The notes: generated by a model from the sequence alone, not told the origin. A stretch of DNA of 64,000 nucleotides from Tenacibaculum sp. 1_MG-2023 (GCF_030547425.1 NZ_JAUORH010000003.1:124001-188000); one strand, 5' to 3'; counted from the stretch's first letter, positions 39,688 through 50,291 are shown. Numbers and translations are program-made.

Positions 39688-40278
39688 TTAATTATCTAAT
39701 TTCTCATCCTCTTCAATCAATTCTTTTTCATATTTATCCCAAGATTTTTTAGCTCTTACTTTTTTATAATAACGAATACCAATCATCAGTAATACTCCAA
39801 ATAAGATAATTCCTACAACACCCCAAATCCAGTTAATAGCACTTTTTAAAACAACTAAAAATACAACAGCGAATAAAATTACTGTTGGAATTTCATTAAA
39901 GAGGCGAAGTTTATTAGAGGAATACTTAATCTCATCACGTTGTAGTTCTTTGTAAACTTTATGGCAAAATCCATGATAAAAATATAGCGCTAATACAAAG
40001 GCTAATTTTACATGCATCCAAGGCATTTCTAAATACACAGGATTTTTATACAACATCCAAAAAGCAAAAAAACTCGCTAAAAATAAAGAAGGCCAAGTAA
40101 TAATATACCATAAACGTTTAGACATTAACTTGTATTGGGTTTGTAGTATAGACTTAGCTGGTTCGTCTTTTTTTTCTGCTTCTACATGATAAATAAATAA
40201 ACGACCTATGTAAAATAACCCGGCAAACCAAGTAACTACAAATATGATATGTAATGCTTTTACGTATAAAAAGTCCAT
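39688..40278 (-). CDS. hemJ: Protoporphyrinogen oxidase HemJ
   Basis: The 196-residue membrane protein has four or five transmembrane helices. The conserved first segment is VKALHIIFVVTWFAGLFYIG, with the haem-ligand His, followed by RLFIYHVEA. The second conserved block is PWMHVKLAFVLALYFYHGFC. These are the HemJ marks that separate it from generic CopD proteins. It converts protoporphyrinogen IX to protoporphyrin IX, the penultimate step of haem synthesis. It is 2 nt downstream of hemH, which catalyses the following step, so the two are clearly in one operon. Confidence 0.92.
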   Translation of the reverse strand: MDFLYVKALHIIFVVTWFAGLFYIGRLFIYHVEAEKKDEPAKSILQTQYKLMSKRLWYIITWPSLFLASFFAFWMLYKNPVYLEMPWMHVKLAFVLALYFYHGFCHKVYKELQRDEIKYSSNKLRLFNEIPTVILFAVVFLVVLKSAINWIWGVVGIILFGVLLMIGIRYYKKVRAKKSWDKYEKELIEEDEKLDN

Positions 40279-40280
40279 AA

Positions 40281-41309
40281 TTAATTCTTATTGAAATCGT
40301 TAATCCATCCTGCTAAAACATCCACCCACTCGTCATTATCATTAATACAAGGAACAGTGTAAAATTCTTCACCGCCTGCTTCTAAAAATTCATGTTTACC
40401 TTCCATAGCTATCTCCTCTAAAGTCTCTAAACAATCAGAAACAAAAGCGGGAGTTACAATAGCTAATTTTTTAATGCCGTCTTTTTCAGCTTTATTAACA
40501 ATTGTTCTATCGGTATATGGTTGTAGCCAAGGATCAACACCTAAACGTGATTGGAATGAGGTAGAAACTTTGTTCTCATCTAAACCTAACTCGGAAATCA
40601 CATTTTTGGTAGTTTGATAACATTGGTGACGGTAGCAATATTTATGAGCTTCAGAAGGAGTGTTACAACAACTTAAATTTCCTGCTTCAGGGTTACAGTG
40701 TGATTTTGTAATGTCAGATTTTCTGATGTGACGCTCTGGAACTCCATGATACGAGAATAAAATATGATCGTAATCTTTGTCAGACAAATAATCTTTTATG
40801 CTATTAGATAGTGCTGTAATGTATTCTGGTTTGTTGTAAAAAGCAGGTACATCGGTAATTTTCATACCAGAGAAGAACTCTTTTCTTAATTCTTCAGCTA
40901 ATACCAAAATAGTCTCAGTAGTTGCCATGGCAAACTGAGGATATAACGGAACTAATAAAACATCTGTAACACCCTTGTCATGTAATTCTTGTAAACCACT
41001 TTTAATTGATGGATTTCCATAGCGCATTGCCAAAGCAATAGGTAGTTCTGTTTTTGTTTGTACTTTGTTTTGTAAACGTTCTGATAATACAATTAAAGGA
41101 GAACCTTCTTTCCACCAAATTTTTTGATAGGCTTCTGCCGATTTTTTTGGTCGTGTATTTAAAATAATGCCTTTCACAATAAAAGTACGTAACCAATAAG
41201 GAACGTCAATAACACGTTCATCCATTAAAAACTCCCCTAAGTATTTTTTTACATCTTTAGGGTTGGTGCTTTTTGGTGATCCAAGGTTTACTAATAAAAC
41301 TCCTTTCAT
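40281..41309 (-). CDS. hemH: Ferrochelatase
   Basis: The 342-residue enzyme has the ferrochelatase blocks GVLLVNLGSPKSTNPKDV, ILFSYHGVPERHIRKSD with the metal-site His, TSFQSRLGVDPWLQPYTD, and VTPAFVSDCLETLEEIAMEG. It inserts Fe2+ into protoporphyrin IX, the last step of haem synthesis. A Cys-rich stretch at about residues 190-210 (SCCNT, YCYRHQC) is a possible [2Fe-2S] ligand set as in some bacterial ferrochelatases. That is inference. Confidence 0.96.
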   Translation of the reverse strand: MKGVLLVNLGSPKSTNPKDVKKYLGEFLMDERVIDVPYWLRTFIVKGIILNTRPKKSAEAYQKIWWKEGSPLIVLSERLQNKVQTKTELPIALAMRYGNPSIKSGLQELHDKGVTDVLLVPLYPQFAMATTETILVLAEELRKEFFSGMKITDVPAFYNKPEYITALSNSIKDYLSDKDYDHILFSYHGVPERHIRKSDITKSHCNPEAGNLSCCNTPSEAHKYCYRHQCYQTTKNVISELGLDENKVSTSFQSRLGVDPWLQPYTDRTIVNKAEKDGIKKLAIVTPAFVSDCLETLEEIAMEGKHEFLEAGGEEFYTVPCINDNDEWVDVLAGWINDFNKN

Positions 41310-41322
41310 ATTTTGGCTGAAT

Positions 41323-41838
41323 TTATTTCAGAATATTTTTATTTAATTGGTTTGTTGTTTCGTATAGAGCAATAGCTAAACTATGAATTACATTCATGCT
41401 AGAGTTACGCCCATACATTGGTATAGCGACTGTTGCATCTACTAAGTTAACGTTTTCTATACCATTTCTTTCGCTGCCCAAAAGTAACACAATTTTAGAA
41501 TGTGGGCTGAAATCATAATCGCTAATATTTATGCTTTCATCGGTAATTTCAATGCCAATAATAGTATTTCCTTCTTCTTTTAATTGATGGATAAGTTGTT
41601 CAAAATTCCCATAAGTATCATATGGTATTTGCTGAATAGTGTTTCGAGCTGTTTTCTTAACAATTCTATTGTCTATAGTGGGTGAACTTTCGTGTAAATA
41701 GATTTTGGATACTCCAAAACTTTCAGAAATACGAAAACACATACCTATATTTTCAGGAGTACGGATCGCATCACATACAATAGTTATAGGAAATTCTTGT
41801 TGGTTGTTTTCTATATCGTAATGGGTAAGTTGTTTCAT
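41323..41838 (-). CDS. TrmH/SpoU-family RNA methyltransferase
   Basis: The 171-residue SPOUT enzyme has the three motifs of the family: TIVCDAIRTPENIGMCFRIS (motif 1), IVLLLGSERNGIENVNLVD (motif 2) and VAIPMYGRNSSMNVIHSLAI (motif 3, knot and SAM site). It should 2'-O-methylate a ribose in tRNA or rRNA. The site is unknown. It is 13 nt upstream of hemH and probably cotranscribed. Confidence 0.9.
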   Translation of the reverse strand: MKQLTHYDIENNQQEFPITIVCDAIRTPENIGMCFRISESFGVSKIYLHESSPTIDNRIVKKTARNTIQQIPYDTYGNFEQLIHQLKEEGNTIIGIEITDESINISDYDFSPHSKIVLLLGSERNGIENVNLVDATVAIPMYGRNSSMNVIHSLAIALYETTNQLNKNILK

Positions 41839-41864
41839 TTTGTAAGTTTCCAGGTTTTTTATTT

Positions 41865-42808
<944 letters not shown>

Positions 42809-42987
42809 GGATTCAGTGGTTTGTATAAATCTATCTATTTAGAATGATTCTAAAATAAAATGTTTCTCCTAGTCTATTTTACTGCAAAAATACACTTTTG
42901 TGTAAGTTTTTAAGGTGTTTTTAAGCGAAAAAACGAATAACGACATTAAAAGTTCTTTTAGCGATACTTTTTTTTGTTCAATATTTA

Positions 42988-42995
42988 TATTTTTG
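42988..42995 (+). promoter_or_regulatory. -7 element of the haem operon
   Basis: TATTTTTG (TAnnTTTG) 24 nt before the ATG at 43019. It lies downstream of an alternative in-frame start at 42974, which it therefore argues against. No good -33 element is seen. Confidence 0.5.
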
Positions 42996-43018
42996 ACCGA
43001 CTTTTTGAAGAAGACTCA

Positions 43019-44290
43019 ATGACAGTAGAAAATAAACATCATAGTAATTTATACAACATAGGCGTTAGTTATAAAAAAGCTGATGCTGCGATTAGGGGGA
43101 AATTTAGTATTTCTAAAGAAAATCAAATACAACTTTTAGAAGAAGCAAAACAAAAAGGAATAGACGGTATTTTTGTGTTGTCTACTTGTAATAGAACTGA
43201 AATTTGTGGCTTTGCAGAACATCCTTTTCAGTTAATAAGTATGTTGTGTAAATACTCAAATGGTTCGGTAGAAGAATTTGCAAACGTATCAAACGTATAT
43301 AAAAATAAAGAAGCTATTAACCACTTGTTTAGAATGGGAACAGGGTTGGATAGCCAGATTTTAGGAGATTACGAAATAGTAGGGCAGTTACGTCAGGCAT
43401 TTAAGCAAGCTAAAGAAGTAGGAACTACAAATGCATATTTCGAGCGCTTACTAAACCATGTAATGCAAGCAAGTAAGCGAGTTAAGAACGAAACGAAGTT
43501 AAGTTCAGGTACCACTTCAGTATCATATGCAGCTGTTCAGTACTTAATTAATAACTTACCAGATTACAACTCGAAAAATGTTTTAGTATTTGGTTTAGGT
43601 AAAATGGGAAAACACACCTGTAAAAATCTAGCGGAGTACACACAAAATAAATCGGTAAGCTTAATTAATAGAACGGAAGAAAAAACAGAGGAATTTGTAA
43701 AAGACCATAATTCGATAAGAAAAGCGTCGTATGCAAATTTAGCTGAGGAAGTTCAAAACAGTGATGTGTTAATTGTTTCTACAGGAGCTAGTTTTCCTAC
43801 TATAACGAAAGAACATGTTCCGACTGATAAAGACTTGTTGATTTTAGATTTATCAATGCCAGCAAATGTGTCAAAAGAAGTTGCAAACTTAGAGAGCGTC
43901 ACGATGGTAAATGTTGATGACCTTTCAAAAATAACAGACGAAACCTTAGCGATACGTCAGCAAGAGGTACCTCTTGCCGAAGCAATTATTGAGACTCATA
44001 ATCATGAGTTTCAAGAATGGTTAAACCACAGAAGATTTACACCAGCAATTACCGCTTTAAAAGAATCATTACAAAACATTCAACAAGGAGAAATAGCTTT
44101 TCACAAGAAAAAAATTAAAAATTTTGATGAAGAACAAGCAGAAATATTAACATCAAGATTTATACAGAAAATAACTACACAATTTGTAAAGCATTTAAAA
44201 GACGAAGAAACTTCAGTAAATACAAGTATTGAAGTAATGGCTAAAGTGTTCGGAGCAAATTTACAATCCACCCATGCAGAAGATAATTAG
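43019..44290 (+). CDS. hemA: Glutamyl-tRNA reductase
   Basis: From the ATG at 43019 the enzyme has 423 residues. The active-site cysteine is in FVLSTCNRTEICGFAEHPFQ, and the tRNA/substrate block GTGLDSQILGDYEIVGQLRQ follows. The NADPH-binding domain contains VLVFGLGKMGKH, and a C-terminal dimerisation helix ends the protein. It reduces glutamyl-tRNA to glutamate-1-semialdehyde, the first step of haem synthesis by the C5 route. The earlier start (42974) is rejected because of a promoter element at 42988. Its end overlaps the hemCD gene by 17 nt. Confidence 0.96.
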   Translation: MTVENKHHSNLYNIGVSYKKADAAIRGKFSISKENQIQLLEEAKQKGIDGIFVLSTCNRTEICGFAEHPFQLISMLCKYSNGSVEEFANVSNVYKNKEAINHLFRMGTGLDSQILGDYEIVGQLRQAFKQAKEVGTTNAYFERLLNHVMQASKRVKNETKLSSGTTSVSYAAVQYLINNLPDYNSKNVLVFGLGKMGKHTCKNLAEYTQNKSVSLINRTEEKTEEFVKDHNSIRKASYANLAEEVQNSDVLIVSTGASFPTITKEHVPTDKDLLILDLSMPANVSKEVANLESVTMVNVDDLSKITDETLAIRQQEVPLAEAIIETHNHEFQEWLNHRRFTPAITALKESLQNIQQGEIAFHKKKIKNFDEEQAEILTSRFIQKITTQFVKHLKDEETSVNTSIEVMAKVFGANLQSTHAEDN

Positions 44291-45860
44291 AATAGGTACA
44301 CGCGATAGCCAATTGGCTATGTGGCAAGCAAAAAAAGTTCAAAAACTTTTAGAAGAATTAGGTCATCAAACTCAATTAATCCCCGTTAAAGCAACGGGTG
44401 ATTTAGTTTTAGATAAACCTCTTTACGAATTAGGAATCACAGGGATTTTTACTAAAAATTTAGATATAGCCATGTTAAATGGTGATATTGATATTGCGGT
44501 ACATTCTATGAAAGATGTTCCTACGGTATTGCCTGAAGACATTATTCAAGCGGCAGTTTTAAAACGTGCTAACTACAACGACATTTTGTTGTTAAAAGAT
44601 AACGAAGAGTTTATGGCGCAACCTAATGGAGTGATTGCTACAGGTAGTTTACGAAGAAAAGCGCAGTGGTTAAATCGTTATCCAACTCATACAGTAGAAG
44701 GTTTACGTGGAAATGTAAATACACGTTTACAAAAGTTAGAAGATAGCGATTGGAACGGAGCTGTTTTCGCAGCAGCTGGTTTAGAACGTGTAGGCTTACG
44801 ACCACAAGGAGCGGTAAACCTAACATGGATGATTCCTGCACCAGCACAAGGAGCAATAATGATTACAGCGTTAGATAAGGACGAAGAAATCAAAGAAATT
44901 TGTGCTGAGTTAAACGATAAAGACACAGAAACTTGTACAGGGATTGAACGTGAGTTCTTAAACCGTTTAGAAGGTGGTTGTACAGCGCCAATTGGAGCAT
45001 TAGCTTTTATAAATGAGAAAGAAGAAGAAATTAACTTTAAAGGAGTTTTACTAAGTAGAGACGGTAAAAAGAAAATTGAAGTTAGTAAAAAGGTAAAAGT
45101 AGGAAAGCATAAATATGTAGCAAAAGATTGTGCTAATTATGTGATTGACAAAGGAGGAAAGCTAATTATGATGGAAGATGAAGGGATTGAAAAAGAGTTT
45201 TCAATCTATTCGACTAAAAAATTATCAGAAGTACAGAAAAAATTATTACCAACACACATGAGTGTGAATGATAGCGATTTTATAAAAATCCGTTTTAATA
45301 GAATTGCCCCTAAAGTAATTAAAAAAGAAATTGAAAATGTAATTATTACTAGTAAAAATGGTGTAGAAGCAATTCTAAATTCATTTACTTCAGATGAATT
45401 ACAATTTAAAAATATTTATTGTGTTGGTCGAAGAACAAAAAAGTTAATCGAGCAACGTATAGGAAAAGTAACACATTCAGAAAGAAATGCGAAAAGACTG
45501 TCTGACTACTTATCAAAAGAATTAAAAGGTCAAGAAGTAACGTATTTCTGTAGTGATTTACGTCTAGACACACTCCCAATACTTTTAAAGGCAAATGGAG
45601 TTGTTGTAAATGAAGTAGAAGCATATAAAACCATGTATAGTCCTGTAAAAATTGATGAAAAAGTAAACGGAGTGTTGTTTTATAGTCCATCAACAGTTGA
45701 AAGCTATATGGAAAAAAACACTGCTGATAAAATAGCCTTTTGTATTGGAGAAAGTACTGCAAACGAAGCAAAAAAACATTTTAAAGAAGTACAAATAGCA
45801 AAATTACCAACAGTAGAAAGTGTACTAGAGTTGGTAAACCTTCACTTTGTAAAAGAATAA
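44274..45860 (+). CDS. hemCD: Hydroxymethylbilane synthase-uroporphyrinogen III synthase fusion
   Basis: The 528-residue product combines two enzymes. Residues 1-305 are HemC: RIGTRDSQLAMWQAKKVQ, DIAVHSMKDVPTVLPED and the dipyrromethane-cofactor cysteine in LEGGCTAPIGALAF. The remainder is a HemD-like part with NVIITSKNGVEAILNSFTS and GVLFYSPSTVESY. The fusion would make uroporphyrinogen III from porphobilinogen without release of the unstable hydroxymethylbilane. Fused hemCD occurs in Flavobacteriia. The HemD half is weaker in motifs, as usual for this divergent family. Overlaps hemA by 17 nt. Confidence 0.93.
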   Translation: MQKIIRIGTRDSQLAMWQAKKVQKLLEELGHQTQLIPVKATGDLVLDKPLYELGITGIFTKNLDIAMLNGDIDIAVHSMKDVPTVLPEDIIQAAVLKRANYNDILLLKDNEEFMAQPNGVIATGSLRRKAQWLNRYPTHTVEGLRGNVNTRLQKLEDSDWNGAVFAAAGLERVGLRPQGAVNLTWMIPAPAQGAIMITALDKDEEIKEICAELNDKDTETCTGIEREFLNRLEGGCTAPIGALAFINEKEEEINFKGVLLSRDGKKKIEVSKKVKVGKHKYVAKDCANYVIDKGGKLIMMEDEGIEKEFSIYSTKKLSEVQKKLLPTHMSVNDSDFIKIRFNRIAPKVIKKEIENVIITSKNGVEAILNSFTSDELQFKNIYCVGRRTKKLIEQRIGKVTHSERNAKRLSDYLSKELKGQEVTYFCSDLRLDTLPILLKANGVVVNEVEAYKTMYSPVKIDEKVNGVLFYSPSTVESYMEKNTADKIAFCIGESTANEAKKHFKEVQIAKLPTVESVLELVNLHFVKE

Positions 45861-45863
45861 ACT

Positions 45864-46826
45864 ATGTTTAGAACACGCAGATTAAGAAAAACTGAAAACA
45901 TCCGTCGATTGGTAAGAGAAACCAAATTATCGGTTGATGACTTTATATATCCTTTATTTATTGAAGAAGGAACAGGTATTGAAACTGAAATACCTTCAAT
46001 GCCAGGAATTAATCGTTATTCATTAGACACCATTTCTAAAGAATTAGATGAGGTTGTAGCGTTAAAAATACCAGCAGTTTTATTATTTGGAATCCCATCT
46101 AAAAAAGATGTTGAAGGTACCGAAACTTGGAATGATAACGGAATTATGCAACAAGCTATCCGATTTATAAAAAAGAACTATCCAAGTTTATATGTAATTA
46201 CCGATGTATGCTTTTGTGAGTACACATCACACGGTCACTGTGGTGTAATACATGATAACGATGTAGATAACGATGCGACGTTAGTGAACTTAGCAAAACA
46301 AACAGTTTCACATGCGAAGGCAGGAGCAGATATGGTAGCACCATCAGGAATGATGGATGGTGCCATAGCTATGATGCGTGAATCATTAGATAATACAGGT
46401 TATGCAAACTTGCCTATCATGGGATATTCTGTAAAATATGCTTCAGGTTTTTACGGGCCTTTTAGAGAAGCGGTAGATTCAGCACCATCATTTGGAGATA
46501 GAAGAACCTATCAAATGGATCCTTCTAATAGAGATGAAGGGTTACGTGAGGCAACTTTTGACGATGAAGAGGGAGCAGACATTTTAATGGTAAAACCAGC
46601 CTTATCGTATTTAGACATCATCAGAGATTTAAAAAATAATTTTGATAGACCAATCGCTTGCTATAATGTAAGCGGAGAATATTCAATGGTAAAAGCTGCT
46701 GCTGAAAAAGGATGGATTGATGGTGAAAAAGTAATGATGGAAAGCCTTTTATCAATGAAAAGAGCAGGAGCAGATATTATCATAACCTATTTTGCCAAAG
46801 AAGCAGCTAGAGTTTTAAATAAATAG
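45864..46826 (+). CDS. hemB: Porphobilinogen synthase
   Basis: The 320-residue enzyme has the cysteine-containing metal site [14 protein letters not shown], the active-site lysine block [18 protein letters not shown] and a second lysine in [16 protein letters not shown]. It condenses two 5-aminolevulinate molecules to porphobilinogen. Three nt after hemCD, hence cotranscribed. The gap to hemL holds a short-repeat remnant. Confidence 0.97.
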   Translation: MFRTRRLRKTENIRRLVRETKLSVDDFIYPLFIEEGTGIETEIPSMPGINRYSLDTISKELDEVVALKIPAVLLFGIPSKKDVEGTETWNDNGIMQQAIRFIKKNYPSLYVITDVCFCEYTSHGHCGVIHDNDVDNDATLVNLAKQTVSHAKAGADMVAPSGMMDGAIAMMRESLDNTGYANLPIMGYSVKYASGFYGPFREAVDSAPSFGDRRTYQMDPSNRDEGLREATFDDEEGADILMVKPALSYLDIIRDLKNNFDRPIACYNVSGEYSMVKAAAEKGWIDGEKVMMESLLSMKRAGADIIITYFAKEAARVLNK

Positions 46827-46885
46827 CTGTTAGTTATTAGTTGTTGGCAATTTGCTAATAGCTAAAAACCAATAGCCAAAAGCCA
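46824..46885. repeat. Degenerate TTAGTTATTAG/GCTAATAGC repeat between hemB and hemL
   Basis: The hemB-hemL gap consists of TAGCTGTTAGTTATTAG followed by GCTAATAGCTAAAAACC and further variants. The two halves are imperfect reverse complements, so the region can fold. The same words occur at 48164 and 48577. Confidence 0.7.
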
Positions 46886-46891
46886 AATAAA

Positions 46892-48181
46892 ATGTTTAAA
46901 AAATCACAAGAGTTATATAATGAAGGACTAGTAAACTTAGTTGGAGCGGTAAACTCTCCAGTACGTGCGTTTGCATCCGTAGGAGGAAATCCTTTATTTA
47001 TAAAAAAAGCGAAAGGAAGTAAGATTACTGATGTAGATAATAATTCATACATCGATTTAGTATTGTCTTATGGTCCAATGATTTTAGGACACCGTCATAA
47101 AAAAGTAGAAAAAGCTATTAGAAAAGCTTTGAAAAAAGGATATTCTTTTGGAGCATCAACAAAAGGTGAAATTAAATTAGCAAAAATTGTTTGTGATGCT
47201 TTCCCAGGAATGGACAAAGTTCGTTTTGTGAATTCTGGTACAGAAGCAGTATTAAGCGGAATCCGTTTAGCGAGAGCATATACAGGAAAAGATAAAATTA
47301 TAAAGTTTGCTGGCTGTTATCACGGGCATCAAGATGCTTTGTTGGTAGCAGCAGGATCAGGTTTAGCTACTTTGAGTTTACCAGGAAGTAAAGGTGTGCC
47401 TGAAGGAGCAGTAAAAAACACGTTGATTGCCAACTATAACGATTTAGAAAGTGTAAAAGCACATTTTGAAGCACACGATGATATTGCAGGGGTAATTTTA
47501 GAACCTGTTGCAGGAAATATGGGAGTCGTAACTCCGCAAGATGGCTTTTTAAAAGAACTAAAAGAATATGTAAATTCTAAAGGGGCTTTGTTGATTATTG
47601 ATGAGGTAATGACAGGTTTCCGTTCTAAATTTGGAGGAGCACAAGAAGTGTTAGATGTAGAAGCTGATATTACTTGTTTAGGAAAAGTAATTGGAGGTGG
47701 ATTTCCAGTAGGTGCGTATGGTGCACGTAATGAAATTATGGAAACAGTAGCTCCTTTAGGAGGAATGTATCAAGCAGGAACTTTGTCAGGGAATCCAATT
47801 GCCATGGCGGCGGGAATTTCAACTTTAACAGAATTAAAGAAACAAAATCCGTATGAAAAGTTTAATGAGATTGCTCAAATTATTGAAGTTTTCTTGTTAG
47901 AATCAGCAAAAAAGCATGGAGTAGAAATTACCGTGAACCAATTTGGTTCGATGATCAATCCATTTTTTACAGACGTTACTGTAACCAATTTTAAAGAAGC
48001 ACAAACTTCTGATACGAAGAAATATGCTACTTTTTTCTGGGAAATGACTAAAAATGGAGTGTTTTTACCTCCAAGTCAGTTTGAAGCTTGGTTCTTATCA
48101 TCAGCATTAACAGAAAAAGATATTCAAAAGATCGCTAACGCAATTGATAAGTCGATGGAGAAGGTAGCTCTTAGTTGTTAG
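46892..48181 (+). CDS. hemL: Glutamate-1-semialdehyde aminotransferase
   Basis: The 429-residue PLP enzyme has VRFVNSGTEAVLSGIRLARA, CYHGHQDALLVAAGSGL, IIDEVMTGFRSKFGGAQE and the PLP lysine in LGKVIGGGFPVGAYGARN. It converts glutamate-1-semialdehyde to 5-aminolevulinate. Its final residues (VALSC) and stop codon lie in the repeat block at 48164, so its original C-terminus may have been changed there. Confidence 0.96.
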   Translation: MFKKSQELYNEGLVNLVGAVNSPVRAFASVGGNPLFIKKAKGSKITDVDNNSYIDLVLSYGPMILGHRHKKVEKAIRKALKKGYSFGASTKGEIKLAKIVCDAFPGMDKVRFVNSGTEAVLSGIRLARAYTGKDKIIKFAGCYHGHQDALLVAAGSGLATLSLPGSKGVPEGAVKNTLIANYNDLESVKAHFEAHDDIAGVILEPVAGNMGVVTPQDGFLKELKEYVNSKGALLIIDEVMTGFRSKFGGAQEVLDVEADITCLGKVIGGGFPVGAYGARNEIMETVAPLGGMYQAGTLSGNPIAMAAGISTLTELKKQNPYEKFNEIAQIIEVFLLESAKKHGVEITVNQFGSMINPFFTDVTVTNFKEAQTSDTKKYATFFWEMTKNGVFLPPSQFEAWFLSSALTEKDIQKIANAIDKSMEKVALSC

Positions 48182-48205
48182 TTTTTGGCTATTAGCCTTT
48201 AGTTG
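48164..48205. repeat. Repeat block at the hemL 3' end
   Basis: GTAGCTCTTAGTTGTTAG is followed by TTTTTGGCTATTAGCCTTTA. These are variants of the words at 46824 and 48577. The block supplies the hemL stop codon and precedes the four-helix-bundle gene. Confidence 0.7.
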
Positions 48206-48229
48206 AATACAAGAACTAGTGTGAAAAAG

Positions 48230-48589
48230 ATGAGAAATTTCAGAAACTTAGATATTTGGAGGGAAGGAATTGAGATTGTAAAACAAGTTTACAGTCTTTC
48301 AGAAAAATTACCTTCTGAAGAAAAGTTTGGATTAAAAAGTCAAATAACAAGAGCAGCTGTTTCTATACCTTCTAATATTGCTGAAGGAGCTAGTAGAAAT
48401 AGTGAGATTGAATTTAAAAGATTTTTAGAGATTTCTATGGGATCACTTTTTGAAGTAGAAACCCAACTTGTAATAGTAGAAGGGTTAGGTTTTGTTTCTT
48501 CAGAAGAATTAAAACTTATCTTTAAAATGTTAGAAAAAGAAGCTAAGATGATAAATTCATTAATAAACAAAATAAAAGCTAATAGCTAA
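48230..48589 (+). CDS. Four-helix-bundle protein (23S rRNA intervening-sequence family)
   Basis: From the ATG at 48230 the product has 119 residues. The family marks are FRNLDIWREGIEIVKQVYSL, LKSQITRAAVSIPSNIAEGA and SRNSEIEFKRFLEISMGSLF, which define the S23/four-helix bundle family first found inside intervening sequences of 23S rRNA. It is related in fold to the Avd accessory protein of diversity-generating retroelements, but no reverse transcriptase is nearby. It interrupts the haem operon between hemL and hemE and has repeat blocks on both sides. Function unknown. In-frame TTG and GTG starts further upstream are less likely. Confidence 0.88.
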   Translation: MRNFRNLDIWREGIEIVKQVYSLSEKLPSEEKFGLKSQITRAAVSIPSNIAEGASRNSEIEFKRFLEISMGSLFEVETQLVIVEGLGFVSSEELKLIFKMLEKEAKMINSLINKIKANS

Positions 48590-48610
48590 TAGCTAATAGC
48601 CAACAGCTAT
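48577..48610. repeat. Heptamer repeat AGCTAAT after the four-helix gene
   Basis: Three perfect copies of AGCTAAT (48577-48597) are followed by AGCCAACAGC. The gene's last codons and stop codon are made by this repeat. Confidence 0.9.
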
Positions 48611-48613
48611 AAT

Positions 48614-49645
48614 ATGATAAAAAACGATTTATTTTTAAGAGCTTTAAAAGGAGAAACAGTTGATCGTCCACCAGTATGGATGATGCGTCAAGCAGGGAGA
48701 TACTTACCAGAATTTATGGAAATTCGTGAAAAGTACGATTTCTTTACACGTTGTAGAACTCCAGAATTAGCCTCAGAAATTACAGTGCAACCAATTCGTA
48801 GGTACGGAATGGACGCTGCTATATTATTTTCAGACATTTTAGTAATTCCACAAGCAATGAATATTGAGGTGGAAATGAAACCTAATTTCGGACCCTATTT
48901 ACCAAATCCTGTAAGAGATAAAAAAGGGTTGGATAGCGTAATTATTCCTGATGTAAATGAAGAATTAGGCTATGTAATGGATGCTATTAAAGCAACTAAA
49001 GAAAAATTGAATGATGAAATTCCACTAATAGGTTTTGCGGGGTCACCATGGACAATTTTATGTTACGTTGTACAAGGTCAAGGGTCTAAGAATTTTGATA
49101 AAGCGAAAGAATTTTGTTTCACGCAACCAGTTTTGGCACACGAATTGCTTCAGAAGATAACAGATACCACAATTGCTTATTTAAAAGAAAAGGTAAAAGC
49201 AGGTGTAAATGCTGTACAAGTTTTTGATTCTTGGGGAGGAATGTTATCTCCAACCGATTATCAAGAGTTTTCATGGCAATACATGAATCAAATAATAGAG
49301 GCATTAAAAGATGATGCTCCAGTTATTGCTTTTGGTAAAGGATGTTGGTTTGCCTTACATGAAATGGCACAATCAAATGCCTCAGCTCTAGGAGTAGATT
49401 GGACGTGTTCTGCTAGAAATGCACGCTATTTAACAGGAGGAAATATTACCTTACAAGGTAACTTTGATCCTTCAAGATTGTTGTCTCCACCAGCGGAAAT
49501 AAAAAAGATGGTACACCAAATGATAAATGAGTTTGGTAAAGACAAATATATTGTTAACTTGGGGCACGGAATTTTACCAAATATTCCGCTAGAGAATGCA
49601 AAGGCATTTATAGATGCGGTTAAAGAGTATAAAGCCGATAGATAA
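48614..49645 (+). CDS. hemE: Uroporphyrinogen decarboxylase
   Basis: The 343-residue enzyme has [16 protein letters not shown] (substrate-binding Arg), the catalytic Asp in [32 protein letters not shown] and [15 protein letters not shown], ending in [15 protein letters not shown]. It removes four carboxyl groups from uroporphyrinogen III to give coproporphyrinogen III. It follows the repeat-flanked four-helix gene. Confidence 0.97.
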   Translation: MIKNDLFLRALKGETVDRPPVWMMRQAGRYLPEFMEIREKYDFFTRCRTPELASEITVQPIRRYGMDAAILFSDILVIPQAMNIEVEMKPNFGPYLPNPVRDKKGLDSVIIPDVNEELGYVMDAIKATKEKLNDEIPLIGFAGSPWTILCYVVQGQGSKNFDKAKEFCFTQPVLAHELLQKITDTTIAYLKEKVKAGVNAVQVFDSWGGMLSPTDYQEFSWQYMNQIIEALKDDAPVIAFGKGCWFALHEMAQSNASALGVDWTCSARNARYLTGGNITLQGNFDPSRLLSPPAEIKKMVHQMINEFGKDKYIVNLGHGILPNIPLENAKAFIDAVKEYKADR

Positions 49646-49665
49646 CCCCCTTTAAATAATTAAAA

Positions 49666-50268
49666 ATGAAGAAATTATCTTTTGTTTTGATGTGTTTTTT
49701 AACAACTGTTATTTTCGCACAAAATAAAACGTATTACAATTTTGCAGTAAACAATTGTGTAGAAGAAAACACCGAAGGTTTGATTGATAAGTGCATTAAA
49801 GGCTCTTATTTATTAAATTATAACTTTACTACAATGGATAGTAAAACGGTAAGTACAGACAAAATTAACAAGCCAATTGTGTTGATAGCTAACGCAACTT
49901 GGTCAGCTCCTTGTTGGGGAGATGTACCAGCTTTAAACAAAATGGTTGAAAAATATAATGACCAATTGGAGTTTGTTATGATTTTCTGGGACAAGGAAGC
50001 TAAAGTTAAAAGAATGGCTGAAAAACTAGACAAGAGAATTAAGTTAGTTCCTGCGAGAGATATCGATAAAGTTCAAAAAGGATATTTAGATATCAGTGGT
50101 TTTGTTCACAAATTAGATTATCCAACAGCTTATTTAATAAGTAAAGACAAACAATTTGTTAATATTAAAAGAGGGGCTGCAACACCTACCAAAGAAGTAA
50201 GTTGGGATAAAGTCAATGAAATCAACACAAAGAATTTTGAAGATTTTTTAGCACCAATTTTAAAATAA
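49666..50268 (+). CDS. Exported thioredoxin-like protein lacking the first active-site Cys
   Basis: The 200-residue protein has a signal peptide (cleaved after IFA) and a thioredoxin-type domain with PIVLIANATWSAPCWGDVPA. The normal WCxPC is here WSAPC, so only the second cysteine remains. LDYPTAYLISKDKQFVNI is the conserved cis-proline region. It should not make a normal disulfide-exchange pair, though two earlier Cys (NNCVEE, DKCIKG) could serve instead. A role in cytochrome or haem handling is possible from its position but not shown. Confidence 0.78.
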   Translation: MKKLSFVLMCFLTTVIFAQNKTYYNFAVNNCVEENTEGLIDKCIKGSYLLNYNFTTMDSKTVSTDKINKPIVLIANATWSAPCWGDVPALNKMVEKYNDQLEFVMIFWDKEAKVKRMAEKLDKRIKLVPARDIDKVQKGYLDISGFVHKLDYPTAYLISKDKQFVNIKRGAATPTKEVSWDKVNEINTKNFEDFLAPILK

Positions 50269-50291
50269 ATTGACTCAAGAATATTTCATAG

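Noticed and set aside
39688..40278. Annotation of hemJ as a copper-resistance CopD protein
   Set aside because: The HemJ-specific first-helix block and the position 2 nt after hemH favour protoporphyrinogen oxidase.
48230..48589. Four-helix-bundle gene as part of a diversity-generating retroelement
   Set aside because: The fold is related to Avd, but no reverse transcriptase, template repeat or variable repeat is seen nearby.
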